Shown: piece by piece, positions 7,355 to 15,900 of the stretch
Numbering within the stretch: position 1 is the stretch's first letter
Layout of the letters: every line of letters begins with the position of its first letter
Assembly: GCA_030145275.1 (NCBI GenBank)
Contig: JAQYVV010000001.1
Coordinates: 1-64,000, forward strand
Reading direction: 5' to 3'
Source of the DNA: Desulfurivibrionaceae bacterium
GTDB taxonomy: Bacteria > Desulfobacterota > Desulfobulbia > Desulfobulbales > VMSU01
DNA length: 64,000 nt
Notes under the pieces: generated by a model
The model's database searches: none
The model's input: only the letters and a program-made list of their open reading frames with translations
Told to the model about the DNA's origin: nothing
Translations under genes and position numbers: made by a program

Positions 7355-7510
7355 ATGGATTGTGATCAATGTGGATCGGGGCATACGAGGGTTATTGAGG
7401 AGATCAGGTTCGGAAAATCTATCCGCAGGCGGCGGAAATGTGATGACTGCGGGAGGATTTTGGAGACGAATGAGTATGTGGTGAGTGAAGGGGGGACTGA
7501 TGGTTTGTAA
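7355..7510 (+). CDS. NrdR-like zinc-ribbon microprotein 1 (51 residues)
   Basis: The frame starts at ATG 7355 after GGGAGGAAAGCT. It has CDQC at residues 3-6 and CDDC at 29-32, with the spacing and the basic IRRRRKC segment (17-30) of the zinc ribbon at the N-terminus of NrdR, the regulator that binds NrdR boxes before ribonucleotide reductase genes. NrdR itself is about 150 residues with an ATP-cone; here only the DNA-binding ribbon is present. Such a free ribbon could compete for NrdR boxes or bind phage DNA. The function is inferred from motif resemblance only. The next ribbon gene starts ten bases before this stop. Confidence 0.6.
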   Translation: MDCDQCGSGHTRVIEEIRFGKSIRRRRKCDDCGRILETNEYVVSEGGTDGL

Positions 7511-7634
7511 GCATTGCGGGTCCCAAAAGACGAGAGTAGTCAGGACGGAGAAATATGAACAATTTGTCCGTCGGGTCAGGTTGTGCCTTAATTGTGGAAG
7601 GACCTTTGACACTGATGAGATGGTGGTGAAGTGA
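7500..7634 (+). CDS. NrdR-like zinc-ribbon microprotein 2 (44 residues)
   Basis: Starts at ATG 7500 inside the previous gene in another frame and ends at 7634. CKHC at residues 3-6 and CLNC at 29-32 repeat the spacing of microprotein 1, with a basic FVRRVRLC segment before the second knuckle and RTFDTDE after it, again as in NrdR-type ribbons. The pair probably arose by duplication. Together they may form a heterodimer. No function is established. Confidence 0.58.
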   Translation: MVCKHCGSQKTRVVRTEKYEQFVRRVRLCLNCGRTFDTDEMVVK

Positions 7635-7715
7635 GGGGGCTTTTAGAGCACCTAATTTAATTTTTGTTTGTTCGTAGGTAGAGATATGGTGTTCTTGTAA
7701 TTCTCATTTAGCCCG

Positions 7716-8705
7716 TTAAGTTTTGCTCTGAAGAGAGTTTATCTCACCTTCTAGTTCTGTCAAAACATGCAGAATTTTTTCAAAATCAGGGTAATCCCCA
7801 TAGATCATATTCCGCATGGCTTTATAGTCTTTTTTGACCGACTCCAAGATGTGGCCTTCCGGAACAAGCCGTAATGTCCCAGGTTTTGCCAGTTCATATT
7901 TGGCCCAATTGCGAGGATAAAATCTCTGTTTAAATTCAACAACATTTCGAAGGATAGAAATATCTGTCAAGGCACTCTTTTTTACAGGCGCTAATGCCAT
8001 CTGAGCCATGTCGTAATAGTGGCGGGAATTACGTGGAGGCTGAGCGTTGCCTTCCGGGCGGTGTGCTTCGTGGTGAAGTATTGTCGCCTTCTCCCAGAAA
8101 GTTCTTTCAGCTTTTATTACTTGTACCGTACATTCCGGTTTCTTAAACAACTTGGGGAACGCCTCAGCGGCATACGACTTTATGGAATGCTCCTCAAAAG
8201 GTAACCAAGAGGCAAGCGGGCCTACCTCGAGACGTATTTCCGGCCTTATGTAGTCATCAGGGAAAGCATTGGGGTAGTGAAGGTTCAACACGTTTGGGTC
8301 ATCATCAATTTCGCAGTGACAAATAGGTTCAACAGATTCTGATAATTTTTGACGTAATTCTCCCGCTATGTAACTTCTTCCTAATTCATCAATTTCACTG
8401 TTCAGTTTGCTCTGCTTTGTTTTTGAGCGTGGCGCCTGCGGGTCTTCCCCGGTAAGGATTTCCCAGTTGAGGATCAGATCTATATCTTCTGAAAAACGCT
8501 CAATTAAATTATAGACTTTCGATAGACTCGTTCCGCCCTTAAACTTCAGAACAGAAATGAGGGCGGGATTTATAAAGATTTTTCCGAGTGTCCAAGTTAC
8601 CCAAAAATCTTTTTCCACAACGGCAGGAGTCATCCCTCTTCTCACAGCAGTTTCCGTGAAAAGCTCCTTCCTCTCGGTGTCTGACAGTTTTGCGACTAAG
8701 TCCAT
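7716..8705 (-). CDS. abiEii: AbiEii-family nucleotidyltransferase toxin
   Basis: The product (329 residues from the preferred start) has the AbiEii/AbiGii nucleotidyltransferase motif FKGGTSLSK followed by RFSEDIDL, giving the G-S and D-x-D metal-binding residues of the polymerase-beta-like fold. The family also includes MenT toxins, and members transfer nucleotides to tRNA or block growth during phage infection. The gene is fused by a TAATG overlap to its partner, and GGAGTG stands nine bases before ATG 8705, so this start is chosen over one 18 bases upstream. Target and nucleotide preference cannot be read from sequence. Confidence 0.85.
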   Translation of the reverse strand: MDLVAKLSDTERKELFTETAVRRGMTPAVVEKDFWVTWTLGKIFINPALISVLKFKGGTSLSKVYNLIERFSEDIDLILNWEILTGEDPQAPRSKTKQSKLNSEIDELGRSYIAGELRQKLSESVEPICHCEIDDDPNVLNLHYPNAFPDDYIRPEIRLEVGPLASWLPFEEHSIKSYAAEAFPKLFKKPECTVQVIKAERTFWEKATILHHEAHRPEGNAQPPRNSRHYYDMAQMALAPVKKSALTDISILRNVVEFKQRFYPRNWAKYELAKPGTLRLVPEGHILESVKKDYKAMRNMIYGDYPDFEKILHVLTELEGEINSLQSKT

Positions 8706-9310
8706 TATTTGCACTCCATGCAAATTTGTTTAATAAAATCGTGTGTCCAATTTGTTACCGATTTTGTGTCCTTAATTATTTGCCGATATTTCTTTGGGTC
8801 AAGCTGCTTGCGGATATTTTCGATAATTGCATTAGAGATATGGTCTTTGCCTAATGCTTTAATAGCTTGGACGATCATCCCACTTTCTCTATGCTTAAAC
8901 CCAACATCCTTAAGAGAAGAGTTTTTGAATTCCAGCATGTAACTACCGATGGAATATTTGCGGGTGGGGCCATCAGAAAGATAAACAAATCTCCCTGGAA
9001 CTTGGGTTGAAAGACCGAGTAAATTAAGGGCAGCATCACCGGATGGTTGAATACGCCAGTTGAATTTACGGGCAAAGGCCCGAGCAACCTGGTCAGAATC
9101 GGGGCTTAATTTTTGTTCAAGAAGAGTGCTGTATTTAGGGTAGTCATATATGCCACGACATACCCGTCTAATTTGGCCACTTTGAGTCAGGTCGGATAAG
9201 GCATTATCTATCTGCTCCCGGTTGAATTCATCAGCAAAATCATTTGAAGAAAATGCCCAACCCCTTCCTCTGCCGTATATTCGTGAAAGTACCTTGCTAG
9301 AAATAGATTG
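8705..9310 (-). CDS. abiEi: AbiEi-like antitoxin / transcriptional regulator (DUF6088 type)
   Basis: The preferred start is GTG at 9310, preceded by AAAGAGGT. It gives a 201-residue protein beginning VQSISSKVLSRIYGRGRGWAF, the typical opening of the AbiEi/DUF6088 winged-helix family. YGRGRGWAFSSNDF and QIRRVCRGIYDYPKY are family hallmarks. A longer open frame reaches back to 9427 but would start inside the palindromic operator. AbiEi proteins repress their own promoter and neutralise the nucleotidyltransferase encoded next. Two CTAGAA palindromes upstream support autoregulation. Confidence 0.75.
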   Translation of the reverse strand, partial: QSISSKVLSRIYGRGRGWAFSSNDFADEFNREQIDNALSDLTQSGQIRRVCRGIYDYPKYSTLLEQKLSPDSDQVARAFARKFNWRIQPSGDAALNLLGLSTQVPGRFVYLSDGPTRKYSIGSYMLEFKNSSLKDVGFKHRESGMIVQAIKALGKDHISNAIIENIRKQLDPKKYRQIIKDTKSVTNWTHDFIKQICMECK

Positions 9311-9330
9311 CACCTTATTGACCTCTTTAT

Positions 9331-9370
9331 TTTTTCTAGAAAAATATACCTGTTTTTCTAGAATTTTCAA
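9331..9370 (-). promoter_or_regulatory. abiE promoter with paired CTAGAA palindromes
   Basis: A perfect 14-base palindrome TTTTTCTAGAAAAA (9331-9344) and a related TTTTTCTAGAATTT (9353-9366) are 22 bases apart, two helical turns. A leftward promoter fits: -35 TTGAAA (complement of 9365-9370), 16-base spacer, -10 TATATT (complement of 9343-9348). The two palindromes cover the spacer and the -10, ideal for cooperative AbiEi repression. Confidence 0.6.
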
Positions 9371-9645
9371 AGATAATTTTCTTGGTGTGTAATGGAAGAC
9401 GTGCAAAGAGGTTCTGTTAGCCTGCAAGGGAATAATCTATTCTTTCTTGTGAGTGGAACAACCGAGACAAAAAAATTGACATGGCAAGTAGTAATGCTTA
9501 ATTATCTTAGATAATTAAGCATTACTACTTGCCACTGCTACGCATGTGTATTTAGTTGTTTTCGTAGGCTTTTTTTGTTCAGTGATCCAGCGTGAGGGGG
9601 GAGGTGTGGTGTCCCTGGAATTATCGATATGTTTAACGATCGCAC
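9371..9645. other. Gene-free gap between the abiE promoter and the type III restriction operon
   Basis: The stretch has no credible gene. Its main content is the 53-base perfect hairpin at 9482-9534, listed separately. The rest is unremarkable. Confidence 0.6.
9482..9534 (-). terminator. Perfect 25-bp inverted repeat, terminator of the res-mod operon
   Basis: Arms at 9482-9506 and 9510-9534 are perfectly complementary over 25 bases, with only TTA between them. On the minus strand the hairpin is followed, after a few bases, by seven T residues (complement of 9468-9476), so it reads as an intrinsic terminator for the leftward restriction operon. The arms are far longer than ordinary terminators need. 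Alternatives are a transposon end scar or a protein-binding cruciform. Confidence 0.6.
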
Positions 9646-12327
9646 TTACCCAATAACCATATCTAACTGCTGATATACATTGCGCCCATCCTCATCTTTC
9701 TCAACAGCAAAAAGAAACAAGCAGGCTCCATCGCTTTTTTCGGCCCAGAGTTCGCCTATCACTTTTTTCTCTCTTGAGTCATCGGTAGTTTTGTAGCCCT
9801 CACCCTTATACTCAACAACCAGCATGCGGCCATCTTTAAGCTCGACTATGAAATCGGGATAAAAATTGTTCTGCGCTAATGGGAGACTAAATGATGCAGT
9901 TTGTTGTCGAACCAAATTGCGCACCCAGTGCTTTACTTTGGGATGGCTCTCAATAGCCTTGGCGCACTCGAATTCCGTATCTTTTTTACTGGACTCTTCA
10001 AGGTCGGGAATAACAGGGAAATAGTGTTTTGGAAATTTGAACCGCCCTTGGTAGTAGGGGCCACGTGCTGGGTAAAGATTGGGGTCAAAATGGTAACTGT
10101 ACTTAAAACTGGCTTCCACTTCAACAGGACTATCAAAAAGGAACCTTTGAAACCCTCTGTCTTCAACCTTCTTACGAATATCGTCAATCTCTGCACAAAT
10201 AGCACGAACCAATGGTTGTTTGGCACGGACCAGTGCGGTCAAGGTCAAGCCTCGCTCGTTCAATAAATGTGAAACCAAACGAGTCAGGTAACCGATCAAG
10301 TCACCGTGACCAACATCAGGCTGTCGCACCTTGCCACTGAGCCAGCCAACAAAATCAGTTTCTGTAACGTTCGTATCAAAAAGGTTGAGATTATAGGTCG
10401 TCTTAGGTTCAGCAACCTGGTAACTAACTTTTTTGCCGTCCGTATCAACTTCAAAGGTTGTCTGGTTGTCACGGACGGTGAAACGATCCAACTTGACCGG
10501 AAAGTCAAGGAGCGACCACTCACCTTGCAGGTATCTGTATGTTGCCTTTTCCAGAAGACGGAGTATCCCATCCTCAAAAAGGCAGAGCTGGGGAAGTGGT
10601 TTAAATAGTTTTCCACGTTGGGCCGGAGACATGGCCGCTCTGTTACGAGCACTGTGCTGCTGAATCAGCTGGGAGATCTCTTTTTTTACGGCCCCCGTTG
10701 AAGTGCTTAGCAGCGCCTTGACAACTTCTTCATCTACTGCACCTTTTACTTCAACTCGGCAACCACCGGAGGGGTCAGCAATGATCCTAACATTGGCCGT
10801 TTGTTCTGACGACAAAGGAGATAGATCTGGGGTATTATCAAGGGGGAAATCCAGAGGAGGTTCTTCCTGAGGGACTTCATTGCCACCGAGAGTATCATCA
10901 CCGAAAAGATTGTATTGAGGACTTCCAGAGCCAGAACCACGTTGCAGATGAGCCGGAATCTCCATCGCCTCAAAGCCCATGTTGATCAGTTTGTCGGTCA
11001 GTTCTTGCGCTGCTCTGGAAAAACTCGGCGTCGCTAAATGTGCATAGGAACGATTTAGTGCTTCTACTTTGCGGCGTTTCGCATAGGGCATCCTCAATAC
11101 CCGCCCAAGAAGCTGCTCCGCATCTTTGCTGGAGCGCACCTCTTTTACAGAACAGAAGATATAAGCAAAAGAACAATCCCAGCCCTCTTTTAGGGCTTCT
11201 ATGGTGATGATGAATTCAATTTTACAGTTGGGGGCAAATAGATCGACCCCATCAAGGTCACGCCGATTTCCGGTTGCGATAGCAATCTTCTCTGTATCGA
11301 TTTTTAGATCTTCAATAAGATACTTTTCCAAAACCTCGACAGTAACAGCGCCATTTTTTGGTTCTGCTTGAAACAACACAATAGGCCGGATGTAATCAGG
11401 TTCTTTTTGGGACTCCTGGGCCAGTTTGTTGCGAGTTAGAACCGAATCATTAACACTATCCTGCCAGTTGGAGTGCTCGGTCAACATAATCGGTAGTTTG
11501 ATCATCTCCTCCGCTTTCAGTTCTGAAGCGGAAACATGATAGAGCACGTTGCTGGCCGATGTAGTGCTTACATCAGGCGTTGCCGAAAGTTCCACCACGC
11601 AGGCAGGATGGATACGATGCAGGGTTTCAAAGGTCAGTTTGGTTCTGGCATTATGTGCTTCATCTATAATCACTAAAGGTTTATGCAAGGCCAGCAGGTT
11701 GGCAAAGGAGTACTTGATTTTACCTAGCGATTCGCGCCCCAAACCGTTCTCTTTCAAATCTTCTTCGGTCACTTGCTTTAATTGCGGATCGTTGGGGTTT
11801 ACCTTAGCGAAGTGTGCTTCAAAATCTTCGTGATAGGCATAAACCTTTCGTCCACTGGTATCGGAGACTCTTAGATTTGCCAAAGTACTTACAACCACAA
11901 TTGCTTTCGAGCCAAGGTCATGTGGACGAATCTGCGTCACTTCGTCCACATCCAGAACCCTCACCTGATGATTGAAATGCCGATCCAACTCTGCACGATA
12001 CGGGTGCCCCGGTGTTTTTAGTGCGTCCAAGGTCTGTTGACGGATCATTTTGGTCGGTACTAACCATAAGACAATAGGGTATGTTTCTTCCAGATAGTTT
12101 TCAGCAGCCAACCGCACCGCATGGGATGCAAGCACTGTTTTCCCGCCACCGGTCGGCAGGCGCAGGCAAACATACGGAACTTCGCCAAAGCTGTAATGTC
12201 TGTAAGCATTAGCAGGACGACCGGTCACCGTAGCAAATGAATCTGCAACAGGTTCAGTCCTTGCAGATTTTAAAAAGGTTTCCAGCGCCCCGAGTGTCTC
12301 TTTTTGATAGCGTTTCAGTTCAAACAT
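9646..12327 (-). CDS. res: Type III restriction enzyme, Res subunit
   Basis: The 893-residue protein is a superfamily 2 helicase with TGGGKT (residues 59-64, Walker A) and DEAH (222-225, Walker B), and later helicase motifs (ATGNRRDLDGVDLF; EALKEGWDCSFAYIFCS; EQLLGRVLRMPYA). At the C-terminus a PD-(D/E)xK nuclease is visible: YPDFIVEL (Asp825), then VVEYKG (Glu839, Lys841). Type III Res cuts 25-27 bases from two inversely oriented unmethylated sites after ATP-driven sliding, in complex with Mod. Its start overlaps the mod stop (TAATG), a single operon with mod first. All motifs look intact. Confidence 0.93.
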   Translation of the reverse strand: MFELKRYQKETLGALETFLKSARTEPVADSFATVTGRPANAYRHYSFGEVPYVCLRLPTGGGKTVLASHAVRLAAENYLEETYPIVLWLVPTKMIRQQTLDALKTPGHPYRAELDRHFNHQVRVLDVDEVTQIRPHDLGSKAIVVVSTLANLRVSDTSGRKVYAYHEDFEAHFAKVNPNDPQLKQVTEEDLKENGLGRESLGKIKYSFANLLALHKPLVIIDEAHNARTKLTFETLHRIHPACVVELSATPDVSTTSASNVLYHVSASELKAEEMIKLPIMLTEHSNWQDSVNDSVLTRNKLAQESQKEPDYIRPIVLFQAEPKNGAVTVEVLEKYLIEDLKIDTEKIAIATGNRRDLDGVDLFAPNCKIEFIITIEALKEGWDCSFAYIFCSVKEVRSSKDAEQLLGRVLRMPYAKRRKVEALNRSYAHLATPSFSRAAQELTDKLINMGFEAMEIPAHLQRGSGSGSPQYNLFGDDTLGGNEVPQEEPPLDFPLDNTPDLSPLSSEQTANVRIIADPSGGCRVEVKGAVDEEVVKALLSTSTGAVKKEISQLIQQHSARNRAAMSPAQRGKLFKPLPQLCLFEDGILRLLEKATYRYLQGEWSLLDFPVKLDRFTVRDNQTTFEVDTDGKKVSYQVAEPKTTYNLNLFDTNVTETDFVGWLSGKVRQPDVGHGDLIGYLTRLVSHLLNERGLTLTALVRAKQPLVRAICAEIDDIRKKVEDRGFQRFLFDSPVEVEASFKYSYHFDPNLYPARGPYYQGRFKFPKHYFPVIPDLEESSKKDTEFECAKAIESHPKVKHWVRNLVRQQTASFSLPLAQNNFYPDFIVELKDGRMLVVEYKGEGYKTTDDSREKKVIGELWAEKSDGACLFLFAVEKDEDGRNVYQQLDMVIG

Positions 12328-13841
12328 TATATGGCCTTTACGTCATAGGGAATTTGTTTAAACACAATCTTTTCGTTGTCCAAGCGCTGCTCGCCAAAGC
12401 GTGTCGCTTCACCATAGATCACCTTTAGCCCCTCATGTGCCGGTAACGAATCAAGCACCGGCCCGGTTAGAACATTTCCACCCTGTGGTCGTTTGTCACC
12501 TAGGATGCCGTTATAGAGCAAGTAGTAAGCGGTACCATTGTGGATACCAAGCAATGGGGAATCGGGCGTTACCTGCATGGGCAAACGGGTCTCCATATAC
12601 CAGAGGTGGGATGCCAAGGCTGCAAATTTAATATATGGATTGATTAGGCCGAACTCATCGAAAACAGTCTCTCCCAGCCGATAAAACTTGAAACCGCCAC
12701 CACCCTCCCATTCAACCGATTTTGAGATACCACCTTGTTCACCATCAATAACTTTCATCAATCGAGGGTGACAATGAGTAACAGCATGTTCACCCATTTC
12801 GATACCTATATAGCGGCGGCCCATTTTATGAGCAACCGCAGCTGTTGTCCCAGAACCAATAAAAGAGTCTAAAACAAGGTCGCCCTTCTTTGTGACAATA
12901 CTAATGATTCTTTGTATTAATTTTTCAGGTTTTGGCGTCCCAAAAGGCATTTTTTTGAACAGAGCTAAGGATTCACGCTTAGAGTCTTGATTATGTCCAA
13001 CCTCTTCATACTTCCAAAGTGTTGCTGCTCTGACACCGTCACCTACTTCACGGAGATATAGTTTTGGCGCTGGAACATTGCCACCTTTTTTTCCCCACCA
13101 TATTCTCCCATCAGCATCTAGCTGTCGAAGCTTTTCTTCAGAAAATCGCCAATATGATCCTGGTGGTGGCCCTTCAATAATTCTTCCTGATGGACATTTG
13201 ATAGGATATGTTCCAAGACTATAATAATTTCTCGCAGCAATTGGGCCGGATCGCCACGGTCCACGAGGGTCATTGTCCCAATTTTTATAATTTTTTCTAC
13301 TTGCTTCAGAACGAGGTACCCGCGCAATTTCTAACGCATCGATGTTTTTTGCGTAAACATACAAATAATCGTGCATATCTGAAAAGTGTTTGGCAGAATT
13401 CTTAATCGAGTAAACTTTCTGCCAAATAATAGAAGAAACAAAATTTTTCCTTCCAAACAGTTCATCCATTATGATTTTCAAGTAATGCGCTTCATTGTCA
13501 TCAATAGAAACAAAAATACTACCATCCTCAGCAAGCAGCTCCCGTAACAACTCTAAGCGCGGATACATCATTGATAACCACTTGCTGTGCTCAAGGTTGT
13601 CGTCATAATGTTCAAAGGCCGATTTAGTGTTATACGGCGGATCTATATAGATGCACTTGAACTTACCGGCATATAGTGGAATCAAAGCCTTGAGCGCTTC
13701 AAGGTTGTCCCCTTGAATCAGCATGTTTTCGGTAGCGGCATCGCCGTAGCACAGCTCCGGGACCTGTTTCAGTAGTCGATATGGGACTCGTTGTGCGGTG
13801 CGAACTGCTTTATCTTTATTTAACCAATCTAATATGGGCAT
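12327..13841 (-). CDS. mod: Type III restriction-modification, Mod DNA adenine methyltransferase
   Basis: Motif IV DPPY at residues 67-70 precedes motif I FIGSGTT at 327-333, the beta-group order of N6-adenine methyltransferases. The 504 residues between and after contain a target-recognition region (about 140-300) that decides the asymmetric recognition site, which cannot be predicted. Mod methylates one strand and carries site recognition for Res. Unlike phase-variable mod genes, no simple tandem repeat tract is seen in the coding sequence or upstream, so phase switching is not suggested. The motifs are complete. Confidence 0.93.
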   Translation of the reverse strand: MPILDWLNKDKAVRTAQRVPYRLLKQVPELCYGDAATENMLIQGDNLEALKALIPLYAGKFKCIYIDPPYNTKSAFEHYDDNLEHSKWLSMMYPRLELLRELLAEDGSIFVSIDDNEAHYLKIIMDELFGRKNFVSSIIWQKVYSIKNSAKHFSDMHDYLYVYAKNIDALEIARVPRSEASRKNYKNWDNDPRGPWRSGPIAARNYYSLGTYPIKCPSGRIIEGPPPGSYWRFSEEKLRQLDADGRIWWGKKGGNVPAPKLYLREVGDGVRAATLWKYEEVGHNQDSKRESLALFKKMPFGTPKPEKLIQRIISIVTKKGDLVLDSFIGSGTTAAVAHKMGRRYIGIEMGEHAVTHCHPRLMKVIDGEQGGISKSVEWEGGGGFKFYRLGETVFDEFGLINPYIKFAALASHLWYMETRLPMQVTPDSPLLGIHNGTAYYLLYNGILGDKRPQGGNVLTGPVLDSLPAHEGLKVIYGEATRFGEQRLDNEKIVFKQIPYDVKAI

Positions 13842-13950
13842 CGCCCTGTAATCCTTTACTTAGAAAATTATTGAGACCCCTTATGAGATCTGGGCTCAGT
13901 TTTTGAATTATCACTTCTATTTCCAACAGAGTAGAGCATGAGGGAAAATG

Positions 13951-13993
13951 TAAAAGGAAAAGAATACAGCCTGTTGTTATGTCCTTTCCTTTT
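13951..13993 (-). terminator. Weak hairpin after the Mrr-like gene
   Basis: AAAAGGAAA (13952-13960) pairs with TTTCCTTTT (13985-13993), reaching the stop codon of the leftward gene. The 24-base loop and A/T-rich stem make it a weak terminator candidate. Confidence 0.35.
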
Positions 13994-14844
13994 CATTTAA
14001 ATTCATTGAAAAAACTGAGATCAACTTCATATGTTGTGATGGGATTAACACCTAACTCTAGTTCCTCAAACATATCGACTAGTTTTTCGCCATCTACCAA
14101 TTCAATTGGTGGAACGCCATCTCTTCTCGCTTCTTTTTTAGCTTCCATGGTGAAGCGGCCAGTTGTCAGGAAAATTCCTTTGTCGGCTCTGCCCATCATT
14201 GCGCCACGGAAGTCTCTAATTAGCGGGGCGCCAACAGTTTCTTTGTAGCGCTTGCATTGGAAAATGACGTTAAAACTTACGAAAGGATTTACCTTTAGAA
14301 TTCCATTTCCATCGATGCCCCCGTCACTAGATTTGCCTGTTACTGTGACTTTTTCAAAGCCTGATTCTCTTAAAAGCCGTTGGCATATTCTTTCAAACCC
14401 GGATGGTGGCAGTTGTTTTAATACATCAAGTAATGCCGCAGTGTGCGGCTCGATGTCCGTAACTTCTTCTATGGGGTCTTTTTCTTGTTTTGTTGTTGTT
14501 TCTGGGGTAGGAGTACTTTTTTTTCTCACGTTTTTGACTAACTCAAAAACTTCATCATCCGTTAAATCTGATTGAATTCCTTTTTCTGTCAGGGCCCATA
14601 TGCCCCTTGTGGATGAGTCAATATAACCATCATTAACAAGATACTGTCTCGCCCAGGCAACTTGATTTCTAATTTTAGACGCACCGTTTTTGAGATTTTC
14701 GGACAATTCTTCTTCCGAAATATCAAGAAGTTCAATTGCTGCATCTGTTACTTCACTGGGGGTGCCTGAACCACCTTGATTTTTCAATATGTTAATGACG
14801 GGAATTATGAATCTTGAAAATTCTCCACCTTTTCTTTTTTTCAT
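13993..14844 (-). CDS. Mrr-family restriction endonuclease
   Basis: The N-terminal part (residues 1-95) is the Mrr_N winged helix: FSRFIIPVINILKNQGGSGTPSEV, then SKIRNQVAWARQYLVNDGYI and RGIWALTEKG. The C-terminal part (about 145-260) is the Mrr catalytic domain: GFERICQRLLRESGFEKVTVTG, DGGIDG (Asp178) and FQCKRY (Gln196-Cys-Lys198), then a FRGAM helix and the FLTTGRF strand. Mrr cuts modified DNA in a type IV manner. The wing-plus-Mrr layout is the classical one. It lies 152 bases upstream of mod on the same strand but with its own leader. The modification recognised is unknown. Confidence 0.88.
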   Translation of the reverse strand: MKKRKGGEFSRFIIPVINILKNQGGSGTPSEVTDAAIELLDISEEELSENLKNGASKIRNQVAWARQYLVNDGYIDSSTRGIWALTEKGIQSDLTDDEVFELVKNVRKKSTPTPETTTKQEKDPIEEVTDIEPHTAALLDVLKQLPPSGFERICQRLLRESGFEKVTVTGKSSDGGIDGNGILKVNPFVSFNVIFQCKRYKETVGAPLIRDFRGAMMGRADKGIFLTTGRFTMEAKKEARRDGVPPIELVDGEKLVDMFEELELGVNPITTYEVDLSFFNEFK

Positions 14845-14882
14845 TTTCTCGTTCCCTTTGTTGATGGTGTTGATTGGAGTTC

Positions 14883-15836
14883 TTATTTGTTCAGGTGTAA
14901 TTTATCAAGACATTTACGACATTTGTTTGGATTAAGAGTTACCCATTTGTTTGTGTGCGCACTACATATTGAGCAGGTGACGTATTCTGGAAGGACGACT
15001 GGATCATAATTTTTCTTTTCAGGTTTTGGCGGTGGTTTGTGATTTGCCGGATTATGACTTGGGCGGCTATATTTAAGCGGATAATTTTCAGAATTACTGA
15101 AAGAATGGGTCTTTTTAAAATAGGTCTGAGAAGTTTCAAATTTACAATCAGTCGATTCCAGCTTTTTTCTGGCTAATTTTTCTTTTTCTTCATTCTCTTT
15201 TTCTACACTTTGCTTCTTTTCGGTAAATCTCTTTTTCTGGGCAACTGATAGGCAAGGAAAAATACTTTTTCTGCCTTGGTCAGACATATTGACTAAGGAG
15301 CTTAGTTCAAATTGGCTTCGGAGGGCGACCTTAAACAGTACGGGAGTGTACTCGATACCGTGTTTTTCCATTAGAGATAAAAGGTCGCGAAGGTCATCAG
15401 GGCGAAAGCCATTTTTCCTTTTAAAGGAATTCACATAATACTCAAGCAGATCTTTTTCCTCTGGGGTCGATTTTTTCCATAAAGTCCGAATTTGCTCCAG
15501 CATTAACTCTTGTTTTTTTTCTTCTATTTTCTTTCGTAAAAAAGAAGATTTTTGATTCCCAAAAATTTCTACTCCGCTTTCATCAAAAACGGCAATGTTG
15601 AATTTCTGGATACAGCTAGAGCCGACCAGTAAAGATCTATTATTACAAATATTATTTGTGATTTCAAAATGGTACCTGAGGTTTTCTCCTTCACATAGTT
15701 GGCAAATTTTATCCGAAACATAATGATCTATAACCTTGCCGGTAAATTCCCACTCCTTTGCCGCAATCGTATGGTCGGTTTTTTCTGTGCTGTGTTCCAG
15801 CAGGTTACGGATGGATGTGTCTCGCCAGCGGCTCAT
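14883..15836 (-). CDS. Unknown protein with N- and C-terminal cysteine clusters
   Basis: The 317-residue protein begins with a Trp-rich helix and a cluster DKICQLCEGENLRYHFEITN...CNN...GSSCIQKFN (about residues 39-80), which looks like a zinc finger combined with a beta hairpin. A central helical, Lys/Glu-rich stretch (130-240) and a Pro-rich linker lead to a second zinc ribbon near 285-312 (CSICSAH...KCRKC). I recognise no named family. The gene lies 38 bases upstream of the Mrr-like gene, so it may be its operon partner, for instance a target sensor. This is context only. Confidence 0.5.
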   Translation of the reverse strand: MSRWRDTSIRNLLEHSTEKTDHTIAAKEWEFTGKVIDHYVSDKICQLCEGENLRYHFEITNNICNNRSLLVGSSCIQKFNIAVFDESGVEIFGNQKSSFLRKKIEEKKQELMLEQIRTLWKKSTPEEKDLLEYYVNSFKRKNGFRPDDLRDLLSLMEKHGIEYTPVLFKVALRSQFELSSLVNMSDQGRKSIFPCLSVAQKKRFTEKKQSVEKENEEKEKLARKKLESTDCKFETSQTYFKKTHSFSNSENYPLKYSRPSHNPANHKPPPKPEKKNYDPVVLPEYVTCSICSAHTNKWVTLNPNKCRKCLDKLHLNK

Positions 15837-15900
15837 AGCTTCTATTCAAATAGGAGTTTTGATTAGCCCAAGGGGCCGGTTGGACTGATTGTTTGATGTT

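Noticed and set aside
9482-9534. Long palindrome considered as a CRISPR repeat or insertion-sequence end
   Set aside because: Only one copy exists, with no spacers, no flanking direct repeats and no transposase gene nearby.
12327-13841. Phase-variable mod gene
   Set aside because: No tandem simple-sequence tract was found in or before the gene, so phase switching is not supported.
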